A stretch of 50,240 nt of DNA from an uncultured Desulfobacteraceae bacterium (GCA_937982505.1 CALJLV010000102.1:1-50240), one strand, 5' to 3'. Counted from the stretch's first letter, positions 8,901 to 16,673 are shown. Numbers and translations are program-made. Notes: generated by a model from the letters alone, not told the origin.

Positions 8901-10364
8901 CGGCTGGCAGACGGCCTCGTCGTACCGGGGGGCAAAGCGCCGGTTCTCGTCGAAGACGGCCGTGCAGGTCTTGAACTCGATGCCCGACACCCGGCTGGAC
9001 TTGTCGATGAAAAACTGCTTGGGACCGAAGCTGTTGACGATCTCGATGTCGCTTTCCAGAGCCTCGCGGATCTCGTGCTCCCAGGCCGGCATCTCCTCGC
9101 GCTTTTCCAGACAGATGAGGGTGACCTTCTCGGCGCCCTGGCGCCGGGCGGTCAGCGCCACGTCGATGGCCACGTTGCCCCCGCCCACCACCAGCACCTC
9201 CCGGCCGATCTCCACCGGCCGGCCCAGGGCCACGTCGCGCAGGAACTCGACCCCCTGGAGCACCCCCGGAGCGTCCTCGTTGTCCACCCCCAGGCGCCGG
9301 CCGCCGTGGAGCCCGATGGCCAAAAAGACCGCCCGGTAGCCTTCGGCCCTGAGGCTTTCGAAGGTGACGTCCTTGCCGAAGGTGATCCCGCAGCGGATCT
9401 CGACCCCCATCTTTTCGATGACGGCGATCTCCTGGGCCAGGAGGTCCCGGGGCAGACGGTATGCGGGGATCCCCACGCGCATCATGCCGCCCGGTTCCGG
9501 CAGCTTCTCGAAAACGGTCACCGGATAGCCCCGCAGCGCCAGAAAATAGGCGGCGCTGAGCCCGGCCGGACCCGAACCGATGACGGCGATCCGTTCGGGG
9601 CGGGGCTCGGGCAGGGGCGGCACATAGGGGTTTTGGGCGGCCCGATCCACGTCGGCCAGAAAGCGGTGCAGTTCCCGGATGGCCAGGGCCTGATCGTGGT
9701 CCCCGCGGGTGCAGACCCCTTCGCAGGGGTGGTGGCAGACCCGGCCGCAGACCCCGGGAAAGGGATGGTCCTGCTTGAACAGTTTCAGGGCCTCGGCGTA
9801 ACGGCCGTCGTTGATCAGGGCGATGTAGCCCTGGATGCTCACGTGGGCCGGACAGGTGGCCTTGCAGGGGGCCGTGGTGCGCTTGTCGATGGCAAAGGCG
9901 CTGGGCATCCCCTGGGGATAGAGCTTGTAGGCCGCTTTGCGTTCGCGCAGCCCCGCGTCGAAGAGGTTGGGGGTCTCGATGGGACAGGCCTTGGCGCACT
10001 CGCCGCAGGCCGTGCATTTTTGCAGGTCTACGTAGCGCGGGGCCTGGCGCAGGGTGACCTGGAAGCGGCCCGCCTCGCCCTGCACCGCTTCGACCCGGGA
10101 CAGGGTATGCAGATCGATGTTCAGATGCCGCCCAGCCTCCACCAGTTTGGGCGAAATGATGCACATGGAGCAATCGTTGGTGGGAAAGGTCTTGTCCAGT
10201 TGGGCCATGACCCCGCCGATGGCCGACCTGCCCTCCACCAGGTGGACCAGATACCCCGCATCGGCCAGATCCAGGGAGGCCTGGATCCCGGCGATGCCGC
10301 CGCCCACCACCATCACCGAACCGACAACGTCCTGAGAGCCGTCTGTTGCTTGGCGCACGTCCAT
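5910..10364 (-). CDS. hdrA: HdrA-GltD/NfnB-HdrA triple fusion, flavin-based electron-transfer subunit
   Basis: A 1484-residue protein with three oxidoreductase units. Residues about 15-130: HdrA N-terminus with FAD loop VVGGGIAG and a ferredoxin motif CTACGECAKACP. Residues about 165-580: a complete GltD/NfnB-like NAD(P)H oxidoreductase with a cysteine-rich lead (CKATCP, CGRVCHHPCEGVC), FAD loop IGSGPAG and nucleotide loop VVGGGNVAIDVA. Residues about 620-900: return to HdrA with CLKCGVCSECYQC and CIGSRD...YCSAVCC. Residues about 930-1405: a second HdrA with CNCGINIGG, FAD loop IIGGGVAG and CVGSRN...CSRVCC. A two-cluster ferredoxin domain (CAVCLTCVRTCP, CHGCGCCVAECP) closes it. HdrA carries the bifurcating FAD in heterodisulfide reductases; the insert suggests NAD(P)H as a partner. 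ATG 10364 is preferred over GTG 10385 because AGAGG lies six bases upstream. mvhD follows after 54 bases; hdrB and hdrC are absent from the window. Confidence 0.92.
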   Translation of the reverse strand: MDVRQATDGSQDVVGSVMVVGGGIAGIQASLDLADAGYLVHLVEGRSAIGGVMAQLDKTFPTNDCSMCIISPKLVEAGRHLNIDLHTLSRVEAVQGEAGRFQVTLRQAPRYVDLQKCTACGECAKACPIETPNLFDAGLRERKAAYKLYPQGMPSAFAIDKRTTAPCKATCPAHVSIQGYIALINDGRYAEALKLFKQDHPFPGVCGRVCHHPCEGVCTRGDHDQALAIRELHRFLADVDRAAQNPYVPPLPEPRPERIAVIGSGPAGLSAAYFLALRGYPVTVFEKLPEPGGMMRVGIPAYRLPRDLLAQEIAVIEKMGVEIRCGITFGKDVTFESLRAEGYRAVFLAIGLHGGRRLGVDNEDAPGVLQGVEFLRDVALGRPVEIGREVLVVGGGNVAIDVALTARRQGAEKVTLICLEKREEMPAWEHEIREALESDIEIVNSFGPKQFFIDKSSRVSGIEFKTCTAVFDENRRFAPRYDEAVCQPFFGDTVIIAIGQSTDTAHLAEQGVAMSRVKGLEADPLTLQTPLEWVFAGGDAYYGPKSVVDAVACGKEGAESIHRFVNGLDLREGRKKEWEFEKPAITGEKVRPRTPVRCLDPAARECNFLEVSYGYDEQEARAEALRCLKCGVCSECYQCVTACLAGAIDHSMAPRTLEVTVGSIILAPGFTPYDPSRQAHYAYAQHPNVVTALEFERILSASGPYQGHLMRPSDHREPEKIAWLQCIGSRDINQCDHAYCSAVCCMYAAKQTVIAKEHSTRPLDTAVFYMDMRTYGKDFDRYYARAEKEKGVRFVRARVHTIDPLPGDLLRLRYASEDGRMQEEIFDMVVLSVGMAPNPESRDLAARLGIELNRHLFAATEALAPVATSREGIYVCGAFQGPKDIPQSVMEASAAAASAAGRLAAARGTLTRTKQLPPELDVSGEAPRIGVFVCNCGINIGGVADVPAVREYARSLPHVVHVEDNLFTCSQDTQDKMKEVIAEKGINRVVVASCSPRTHEPLFQETIREAGLNKYLFEMANIRDQNTWVHMGDPVRATAKAKDLVRMAVAKAVYIEPLHQVSMPVQGTALIIGGGVAGMEAALGIADQGFTAVLVERGEELGGNARWLRHTWDGGAVQPWLEERISRVRNHPRIRLFMRTEAIETSGILGNFTTTLARGGVTVTTTVIEHGVTLLATGGHEYRPSEYFYGRHPDVLTHKEMDEAMAAGDGRVAAADTVAFIQCVGSRNDLRPSCSRVCCTHSLKTAIALKRARPERGVYILYRDLRAYGFREDLYREARSLGVIFIRFDPQTPPSVAADGGRLSLTVRDHILGRPLRIDPDLLVLATAIVPNENKDLFELFKVPVNAEGFLVEAHAKLRPVDLASEGIFMAGLVHYPKSLDESIAQAQAAVARAVTILSKDAIWVGGVVAEVDPERCAVCLTCVRTCPYGTPYIGAEGHAVIEPSGCHGCGCCVAECPGKAITLKHFTDQQLIAKTAALFAECA

Positions 10365-10411
10365 GATTTTCCTCTGCGCTTTCACGATTGAGGTTTGCAG
10401 GCCATGGGCCC

Positions 10412-11284
10412 CTATTCCAGGTGCTCGAAAAGTTCGGGCAGATGGTCTTCCCAGCCCATGGGGGAAATCAGCACCCCCTTGAAGCCCGCCTCGCGGATGG
10501 CCGTGATGGTCTCCCGGGCGATGCGCAGGCTCTCACGGGTCTTGTCCGGGGCCTTCTGGAGGCGCTCGATGAGGGCCGCCGGCAGGTGGATATGGCCCAT
10601 GTTGCGCTGGATGTAGCGCGCCATGCCCAAGGACTTGAGCAGCATCACGGTGGGGACCAGGTTGAGCCGCCGGATGTCGGCCCGGGCGGTGAAGGGGCCG
10701 ATGGATTCCAGATCGAAGACCGGGGTGGTGACGAAAAACCCGGCACCGGCCTCGGCGCGGCAGTGCATCTGGTCCAGTTCGGCGTCCAGAGCCGCGTCCC
10801 TGAGCCCCACGTTGACCGTCGTGCCGCACAGGAATCGGGGCGCGCCCTCCAGGGGCGCGCCCGACAGGTCCTTGCCGGCGGCCAGGACCCCCACCGCCTC
10901 GATGAGCTCCATGAGATCCAGATCGTTGACCGCTGCGGCCTGGTGGTGATCGCCGAAGCGCAGGTCCTCGCCGGCCACCACCATCAGGCTGGTGACCCCG
11001 CCGGCGTAGGCCGCCAGCAGGTCTCCCTGGAGGGCCAGGCGGTTGCGGTCCCGGCAGCAGACCTGCATCACGGTCCGCAGGCCCCGGCCCTGGAGCAGCA
11101 TGGCCGCCCCCAGGGCGCTGAGGCGCATCACCGCGGCCCCCATGTCCGGGACCACGAAGGCCGTGACCCGGTCGGCCAGGCGCCCGGCCACCCGCAGCAT
11201 CCCGGAAATGTCCACCCCCTTGGGCGGCACCAGCTCCACCAGGATGGCGAACACGCCCACGTCGAAACGGTTCCTTAGTTCCAT
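10412..11284 (-). CDS. MetF-family methylenetetrahydrofolate reductase paralogue
   Basis: A 290-residue TIM-barrel protein of the MetF family, distinct from the metF at 3801-4739. It shares the core marks: ILVELVPPKGVDI (with the catalytic-site-like Glu), the CRDRNRLAL motif, a VVAGEDLRFGDH stretch matching LCLSGDH, and FFVTTPVFDLES in place of FIQTQCIYN. So the flavin/folate site is kept in outline while the Gln-Thr-Gln motif is changed. The ATG at 11284 has AAAGGACG seven bases upstream. It is the first gene after the sigma-54 promoter and is followed 47 bases later by the hdrA fusion. It may be a second reductase core, a flavoprotein acting on another folate or C1 donor, or an electron-accepting partner. 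Family is sure; specificity is open. Confidence 0.85.
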   Translation of the reverse strand: MELRNRFDVGVFAILVELVPPKGVDISGMLRVAGRLADRVTAFVVPDMGAAVMRLSALGAAMLLQGRGLRTVMQVCCRDRNRLALQGDLLAAYAGGVTSLMVVAGEDLRFGDHHQAAAVNDLDLMELIEAVGVLAAGKDLSGAPLEGAPRFLCGTTVNVGLRDAALDAELDQMHCRAEAGAGFFVTTPVFDLESIGPFTARADIRRLNLVPTVMLLKSLGMARYIQRNMGHIHLPAALIERLQKAPDKTRESLRIARETITAIREAGFKGVLISPMGWEDHLPELFEHLE

Positions 11285-11366
11285 GGTTCGTCCTTTTCGG
11301 CCTGTGGTTGGGTTGAAGACGGATGCGGGAACGGATGTGGCCCGCAGTTGCCTGACCGGCAAGCAG

Positions 11367-11382
11367 AGCAAAGGCCGTACCA
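11367..11382 (-). promoter_or_regulatory. Sigma-54 promoter of the C1/HdrA cluster
   Basis: On the minus strand the sequence reads TGGTAC-GGCCT-TTGCT. It differs from the sigma-54 consensus TGGCAC-N5-TTGCT at one base and keeps the GG and GC dinucleotides at the required spacing. Transcription would start near 11356, giving a leader of about 70 bases before the metF-like gene. The divergent neighbour encodes a sigma-54 activator with a GAFTGA motif, which fits. A weaker plus-strand candidate (TGGCCC-GCAG-TTGCC, 11338-11352) points at the activator gene itself. Confidence 0.75.
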
Positions 11383-11448
11383 GCCATCGGACCCGCGGTA
11401 AAAGGCGGATTTCGGCCCGCAATCGCATGGGGTTTCGCCGTTTTCGCC

Positions 11449-11479
11449 CCGGCGCCGTTCCTTTCCGGGCCAGCGCCGG
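11449..11479. promoter_or_regulatory. Possible upstream activator site (inverted repeat)
   Basis: Arms CCGGCGC and GCGCCGG are separated by 17 bases and lie about 70-110 bases upstream of the sigma-54 promoter, the usual place for an enhancer-binding protein site. The arms are GC-rich in a GC-rich genome, so chance is not excluded. No other candidate stands out in 11285-11599. Confidence 0.25.
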
Positions 11480-11599
11480 CCGGGCGGCGGGAAGTGCCGT
11501 TTTGGGGAGGGCGTGAAAAAAAAACGTTGAAAATCGAAGGGCTGTAGCCTATCGTCCCAAAATGGCATGGTCCAGAACGGCAGGCAGGGGAGGCCCGTG

Positions 11600-12976
11600 A
11601 TGCAGGAAGCGCGAATCCTGGTGGTGGATGACGATCCGGATTATGCCGAGATCCTGAGCCATGCCCTGCGCCGGGCCGGTTGTCGCCGCGTGGTCATCGA
11701 CAACGCGCCGCTCAAGGCCGCGGCCCGTTTCGACGCCGGCGAGAGCTTCGAACTGGTTCTGCTGGACCTGACCATGCCCGACATGGACGGGCTCGAACTG
11801 CTCGAGTCCATCAAGAACGCCAGCCCGGCCACTGAATGCATCCTGGTGACCGCCAGCAACGAGGCCCCCACGGCCGTGGCCTGCCTCAAGAAAGGGGCCT
11901 ACGACTATCTGGTCAAGCCGGTCCCGGCGGAAAAGCTGCTGGCCACGGTCCAGCGGGCCCTGGAGCGACGGCGCCTGCTGGATCTCATCGACCTGGGCAA
12001 GCGCCAGGGGTCCTTGCAGCTGCGGCGCGCCGGCGCCTTCCGCCCCATTCTGACCTGCTCGGCGCCCATGCACCGGCTTCTCAAGGAGGCCGAACTGCAC
12101 GCGGCCAGCGACGTCCCGATTCTTCTCACCGGAGAAAGCGGCACGGGAAAGGATCTTCTGGCCACCGCGATTCACGACGCCAGCCCGCGGGCCGGCCGGC
12201 CCTACACCGCGGTGAATATGGCGGCCCTGAGTCCCGCCCTCTTCGACGCCGAGTTTTTCGGCCACGCCCGGGGGGCCTTCACCGGCGCCGAAAAGGACCG
12301 TGCGGGCTACCTCGAATACAGTGCCGGCGGCACTCTCTTTCTGGATGAAATCGGGATCCTGCCCCCCGAGCTGCAGGGACGGCTGCTGCGGGTGCTCCAG
12401 GACGGGGAGTTCGTCAAGCTGGGGGAAAACCGCCGCAGGCGCGCCGACGTGCGCATCATCGCCGCCACCAACGAGGACCTGGAGCGGCTCATGGCCCGGG
12501 GCCGCTTCCGCAAGGACCTTTTCTACCGGCTGCGCGGCGGCTGGCTCCACCTGCCCCCCCTGCGTCGGCGGCCGGAGGACATCCCCCTGCTGGCCGAGCA
12601 CTTTTTGCGCCAGCGCTTTCCGGACGGCAGCGGCCGCATCACCCCCGAGGCCATGGCGGCCCTGTGCCGCCATCCCTTTCCGGGCAACGTGCGCGAGCTT
12701 CAGGCCGCGATTCAGGCCGCTGCCAACTTGGCCCGGGGCGCTGTGCTGACCGTGACCCACCTGCCCGAGCCGCTGCGCCGCCAGGAAAAGAGCGCCACGG
12801 CGCCCTGGCAGCCCGCGGACGGACCCCGCCCCTCCCTGGCGGCGGTTGAAAAGGAATATATCCTCAGGATTTACCGGGAACTGGACGGCAACAAGGCCCG
12901 CACGGCGGCGGCTCTGGGAATCGGGCTCAACACCCTGCGGCGCAAGCTGGTTGCCTACGGCATGACCCGACCCTAA
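11600..12976 (+). CDS. Sigma-54-dependent response regulator, NtrC family
   Basis: A 458-residue activator with the standard three parts. The receiver (1-120) has VVDDDPD and phospho-acceptor Asp56 (LLDLTMPDMDG) with the Lys in VKPVP. The AAA+ domain (about 150-385) has Walker A GESGTGKD at 178-185, the sigma-54 contact loop GAFTGA at 225-230, and GTLFLDEIG as Walker B. The C-terminus has a Fis-type helix-turn-helix (NKARTAAALGIGLNTLRRKL). The chosen ATG has GGGGAGG six bases upstream; an earlier ATG at 11567 lacks one. It is transcribed away from the C1/HdrA cluster and most likely activates the sigma-54 promoter in the shared spacer. Its kinase is not in the window, so the signal is unknown. 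The aldolase gene follows after 14 bases. Confidence 0.93.
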   Translation: MQEARILVVDDDPDYAEILSHALRRAGCRRVVIDNAPLKAAARFDAGESFELVLLDLTMPDMDGLELLESIKNASPATECILVTASNEAPTAVACLKKGAYDYLVKPVPAEKLLATVQRALERRRLLDLIDLGKRQGSLQLRRAGAFRPILTCSAPMHRLLKEAELHAASDVPILLTGESGTGKDLLATAIHDASPRAGRPYTAVNMAALSPALFDAEFFGHARGAFTGAEKDRAGYLEYSAGGTLFLDEIGILPPELQGRLLRVLQDGEFVKLGENRRRRADVRIIAATNEDLERLMARGRFRKDLFYRLRGGWLHLPPLRRRPEDIPLLAEHFLRQRFPDGSGRITPEAMAALCRHPFPGNVRELQAAIQAAANLARGAVLTVTHLPEPLRRQEKSATAPWQPADGPRPSLAAVEKEYILRIYRELDGNKARTAAALGIGLNTLRRKLVAYGMTRP

Positions 12977-12990
12977 CCGAAGGAGATTTC

Positions 12991-13887
12991 ATGAGCACCG
13001 CGCCCATCGATCTGACGGGGATTTTCCCCCCCATTCCGACCCCTTTCATCCATGAGGCGGTGGCCTACGACCGGCTGGCGCAGAACGTGGCGCGCTGGAG
13101 CCGCACGGGCATCCGCGGCCTGGTGGTCCTGGGCTCCAACGGAGAGTATCCCCTGCTGGAGCGCGCCGAAAAGGAAAAGGTGGTGGCCGCCGTGGCCGAG
13201 GCGGCCCCGGCCGCAATGACGGTCATCGCCGGCACGGGGTGCGAATCGACCCGTGAAACCATCGCCCTGACCCGGGCCTGCGCCGCCGCCGGGGCCCGGG
13301 CGGCCCTGGTGGTCAGCCCCCACTACTACGGCGGGCGGATGACCGACGCGGCCCTCATCGACCACTACCGGGCCGTGGCCGACGCCTCCCCCGTGCCCAT
13401 TCTGCTCTACAACGTGCCCAAGTTCACCCACCTCAACCTCTCGCCGGCGGTGGTGGGCACCCTTTCCGGGCATGGGAATATCGTGGGGGTCAAGGACAGC
13501 GCGGGCAGCGTCGCCCAGCTGGGGGAATACCTCAACCGCGTGCCCGGGGATTTCAGGGTCCTGGTGGGAACGGCGGGGGCCCTTTACGGGGCCTTGAGTC
13601 TGGGATGCCACGGCGGGATCCTGGCCCTGGCCAACGTGGCCCCGGTCGAGTGCGTCCGGATTTGCGCCCTGACGGCCGGCGGCCATCACCAGGAGGCGGC
13701 GGCCCTCCAGCGGCGCCTGCTTCCGGTGAACACCGCCGTGACGGCCACCTACGGGATCCCGGGGCTCAAGGCGGCCCTGGACATGCTGGGCTATTTCGGC
13801 GGAGAGCCCCGGTTGCCGCTGCAGCCCAGCAGCGCGGCGGAACGCGAGGCCATCGCCGGAATTCTGCGAGAGGCCGGGCTGGGCTGA
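12991..13887 (+). CDS. DapA-superfamily aldolase, 4-hydroxy-2-oxoglutarate aldolase-like
   Basis: A 298-residue class I aldolase of the DapA/NAL superfamily. The Schiff-base Lys is Lys168 in NIVGVKDSAG and the helper Tyr is Tyr140 in LLYNVP. The substrate loop reads GSNGE (48-52) rather than the GTTGE of dihydrodipicolinate synthase. That change, with AGTGCEST, SPHYYGGRM and GIPGLKAALDMLGYFGG, matches the eukaryotic HOGA1 type, which splits 4-hydroxy-2-oxoglutarate into pyruvate and glyoxylate. A strong ribosome site (AAGGAG) precedes the ATG. It is probably co-transcribed with the sigma-54 activator. The reaction assignment rests on motif resemblance, and other 2-oxo acid aldolase activities are possible. 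Confidence 0.83.
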   Translation: MSTAPIDLTGIFPPIPTPFIHEAVAYDRLAQNVARWSRTGIRGLVVLGSNGEYPLLERAEKEKVVAAVAEAAPAAMTVIAGTGCESTRETIALTRACAAAGARAALVVSPHYYGGRMTDAALIDHYRAVADASPVPILLYNVPKFTHLNLSPAVVGTLSGHGNIVGVKDSAGSVAQLGEYLNRVPGDFRVLVGTAGALYGALSLGCHGGILALANVAPVECVRICALTAGGHHQEAAALQRRLLPVNTAVTATYGIPGLKAALDMLGYFGGEPRLPLQPSSAAEREAIAGILREAGLG

Positions 13888-14061
13888 CAGCCCAGGGCAG
13901 GTGCGCCCCCTGGCCGCGCCGGACCCGAATGGCCGGCAAGGGGCGAGCGCCGGTTTTCCCCAAATTTCTGTTTTGCCCGGGCCGGACAAACGGTCCGGCG
14001 TCACGCCGCGCCCGGGGCCAGGGGCGCTTGAAGCGGGCGGCGCATGGTGGACAAGAAGGGG

Positions 14062-15018
14062 CTAAAGGCGGTGCCTGGCCGGCCGGAACGCCTGCCGCCG
14101 CAGGTAAACGGCAAGATCGTAGAGCCGCACCGCCACCATGGCGGCCACCAGGCGCGGGATCCACAGCCAGAAGGCGCCGATCCCCAGGGGCAGAAAGAGG
14201 ACCGGATCCTCGATCATCGAATGGTTGATGCCGATGGAGACGTGCAGCCGCTCCAGGTCGCGCGGATCGAAGCTTCCCTCGCGCACCTCCTCGACGATCA
14301 CCGCGGCCCCGTAGAGCAGCCCGAAGAGCACGGCCGAGAGCCAGAGCACCGCCACCTGGGGCCGCAGCCCGAGAAGCACCAGGACCGGCCGCAGGGCGCC
14401 CACCAGATGGCGGATCAGATCGAAGCGGCGCATCCAGGCCAGGCTGATCATGATGGTCATGACGATCAGCAGGATCTTGAACGCCAGCCAGGCCATGGCC
14501 GTCCCCCATTCCAGGAGCATGCCCTCCAGGGTGGGGCGCAGGGCGACGGCGGCCGGCATCACCGATGCGACCCGGCCGTCGTCCGCCAGGAACCACCCGG
14601 CCACCAGGACGGTGAGAAAACCGGCTCCCAGACGCACCAGGGCGGACAAGCCGAGGCGGAATCCGGCCCTGGCCTGGATGATCCCTTCCTGGATGATCAG
14701 GTGGGCGATGAGCACGAAGATCGCCACCAGGGTCATCTGGGCCTGAGTCAAGGGGAGTACCGCCATGGCCCCCACGGCGGCGTAGACCCCGGCCAGGGGG
14801 CCGATGACCATGGGCACGGCCGCGGCGGCCGGCAGCCCCAGCAGATGGGTCACCGGCGCCAGGAAACGGTCCAGGTAGGCCAGCACCCCGCTGTACTGCA
14901 AAAGCGCCGTGGCCAGAGAAATGGGCACGATGAGCTTGAGCACCCAGACGAAGCTCTGCCACCCCTTGAGAAGCCCTTCGCGCAGCCCTGCCTTCAGATT
15001 TGTCGCAACCGTTTGCAT
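14062..15018 (-). CDS. Gate-domain (nucleoside recognition) integral membrane protein
   Basis: About 318 residues with at least seven hydrophobic segments, for example WVLKLIVPISLATALL, VPMVIGPLAGVYAAVGAMAVLPL and ILLIVMTIMISLAW. Two repeated halves, each with a Gate-type helix hairpin, suit the nucleoside-recognition/Gate family found in SpmA/SpmB and in parts of FeoB and nucleoside transporters. INHSMIEDPVLFLPLG near the C-terminus is a conserved element of stand-alone members. The start is the ATG at 15018, with only a weak GGGG upstream; an upstream start is possible. The substrate is not known, and no neighbour gives a clue. Confidence 0.75.
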   Translation of the reverse strand: MQTVATNLKAGLREGLLKGWQSFVWVLKLIVPISLATALLQYSGVLAYLDRFLAPVTHLLGLPAAAAVPMVIGPLAGVYAAVGAMAVLPLTQAQMTLVAIFVLIAHLIIQEGIIQARAGFRLGLSALVRLGAGFLTVLVAGWFLADDGRVASVMPAAVALRPTLEGMLLEWGTAMAWLAFKILLIVMTIMISLAWMRRFDLIRHLVGALRPVLVLLGLRPQVAVLWLSAVLFGLLYGAAVIVEEVREGSFDPRDLERLHVSIGINHSMIEDPVLFLPLGIGAFWLWIPRLVAAMVAVRLYDLAVYLRRQAFRPARHRL

Positions 15019-15207
15019 GCCGTACCCCGCGGCCCTGAAAGCAGGGCGCGCCCGTGGCCTGTGTCTTGTGTTTGTGGTTCCAGGTGCGGCTGTCCAGCGG
15101 AGGGCCCCACGGCGGGCCTGTCCGAGACAGGGGCCTGTGTCTAATTCAAATCCACCGGCATTGCAAGCGTCGCTCGAGCGGCATTGCCAGAGCCGGTTGG
15201 AAACCGG

Positions 15208-15297
15208 CAAAAAGGCTGGAGCCTGAACGCCTCTTGAGCCCAACGCGCCAAGCGATCCAATCGCTCCCGGCCTTCGATGGCCCGCGGTTCAGGCTCC
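15208..15297 (-). terminator. Long stem-loop terminator of the glycosyltransferase gene
   Basis: On the minus strand GGAGCCTGAAC (15297-15287) pairs perfectly with GTTCAGGCTCC (15228-15218), an 11-base-pair stem with an inner AGCGAT/ATCGCT hairpin, and CCTTTTT follows. The gene's TGA stop lies inside the first arm. The remaining spacer up to 15018 holds a GCCGGTT/AACCGGC hairpin and no gene. Confidence 0.55.
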
Positions 15298-16611
15298 GGC
15301 CGCACCCGCACGCGTCTGTGCGGCACCGGCGACCCGGCATCCCATCACGTCGTAGAGCAGGCCCGTGAGCTTGTGCTCCAGAACGCCGTACCCGTAGTAG
15401 CGCGAGGCCACGGCGTAGTTGTGGTCCACCATGCGCCGGGCCGCCTCGGGATCGTCCAGAATGCGGCGCGTATGGGCCACGGCCGCCTCGGTGACGTAGC
15501 CGTCGATCTCGATGACCGCAAAGCCCTTGGGTTTGATGTCGGTGGCATAGATGGAGTAGTTGTTCACCACGATGGGCCGCCGGAAATAGATCGCTTCGAG
15601 AAAGGCGTTGCCGAATCCCTCGATGTTGGACGGATAGGTGACCAGATCCGCGTGGGGATAGATGTCGTTGAGGGTATAGATCTTGCCGCCTTCCGCGGTG
15701 CGGCCCCGCCTTTCGTCGATGATCCGCGAAGCGAAGATCGTTTTGACCCCCAGCAGTCGGGAATAATCGCGCAGCCGCTGCGCGTAATCGTCGCCCTCGT
15801 CCCCCGAGGCGTGGGAGACCACCAGGCAGGCCTTGCGCCCCAGGCGGCTGACCAGCTCGATGGCATGCTCGATCCCCTTGCGCTTGACCACCCGGGTGGG
15901 CTGGAGGATCAGCAGCGCGTCGGATTCCAGCCCCAGGGCCTGGCGCACGTCGGCGGCGTAATCGTCCAGGGGGGCCGGAGGGTGGTCGAAATCCATCACG
16001 TTGGGAATGATGGTGGCCGAAATCCCGGTGCGCAAACTGAGCTGGTTGTCCGCCGAGGAGTTGATCACCACATGCTGAATCGACGGCAGGTGCGGCGGGA
16101 AGGCCATGTTGAGGTACTCCCAGACGGCGTTGGTCTTGAAGCGTTGGCGCTCCCAGAAAAAATCGTGGTGGTGGGCGATGGTGGCCATGCCGGTCTCGCT
16201 GATGACCTCGGTCAAGGCGATCCCCAGAGGGATGTTCAGCGGAATGGTCAGGGCGTTTTCCGGCATCAGGACATCGATCCCGAACCGTTCGATGAAACGA
16301 TAGATCTCGTCCTTGAGGCGGGACTTGAGCCGGCCGATGGCCTGGGTCACCCAGCGCGCTCGGGTGCGCGCGCCGAAGCTGTGCAGATGGATCTCACGAA
16401 TCCGCGGATGGGTGAAGTGCGCCTCGGGAACCAGGAGGCTCTTGTGCGCGGGACGCTCCAGCTCACCGGCGAGGTAAAAGCAGCGGTAGCCCTGACGCTC
16501 GAGCACCGAGGCCCATTTTTCGGTCTCCAGCGAAACCCCGTCCGTGCCGGCCAGGCGGGTGGCGACGATCCCCACGTGGTGCGTCCTGCCGCAGATTCGG
16601 CATCGGCTCAT
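15289..16611 (-). CDS. Family 4 glycosyltransferase (GT-B fold)
   Basis: A 440-residue cytosolic glycosyltransferase. The N-terminal domain has the glycine loop and GTDGVSLE found in GT4 enzymes, then AHHHDFFWER near residue 150, characteristic of a GT4 subgroup that uses a nucleotide sugar. The C-terminal domain has QPTRVVKRKGIEHAIEL and the donor-binding ESGFG-type motif as EGFGNAFLEA. ATG 16611 has AAGGAG at the right distance; the frame stays open further upstream only because it overlaps the tag gene. The acceptor cannot be deduced. The N-terminus starts with CRICGRTHH, a possible half metal site. It lies alone between the Gate protein and tag. Confidence 0.85.
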   Translation of the reverse strand: MSRCRICGRTHHVGIVATRLAGTDGVSLETEKWASVLERQGYRCFYLAGELERPAHKSLLVPEAHFTHPRIREIHLHSFGARTRARWVTQAIGRLKSRLKDEIYRFIERFGIDVLMPENALTIPLNIPLGIALTEVISETGMATIAHHHDFFWERQRFKTNAVWEYLNMAFPPHLPSIQHVVINSSADNQLSLRTGISATIIPNVMDFDHPPAPLDDYAADVRQALGLESDALLILQPTRVVKRKGIEHAIELVSRLGRKACLVVSHASGDEGDDYAQRLRDYSRLLGVKTIFASRIIDERRGRTAEGGKIYTLNDIYPHADLVTYPSNIEGFGNAFLEAIYFRRPIVVNNYSIYATDIKPKGFAVIEIDGYVTEAAVAHTRRILDDPEAARRMVDHNYAVASRYYGYGVLEHKLTGLLYDVMGCRVAGAAQTRAGAAGA

Positions 16612-16673
16612 GCGATCTCCTTGCGTTTGACAAAGATCTTGAATTTTGATCCCACCCCCTCTTGCCCGGCGGA

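Noticed and set aside
6642..10391. A 1249-codon plus-strand open frame opposite hdrA
   Set aside because: It is a mirror of a GC-rich coding gene. The minus frame has many recognised motifs, while the plus frame shows only Gly/Ala/His-rich low complexity.
11567..11599. Earlier ATG for the NtrC-family gene
   Set aside because: It has no ribosome site; the GGGGAGG before ATG 11600 and the receiver's usual N-terminus favour the later start.
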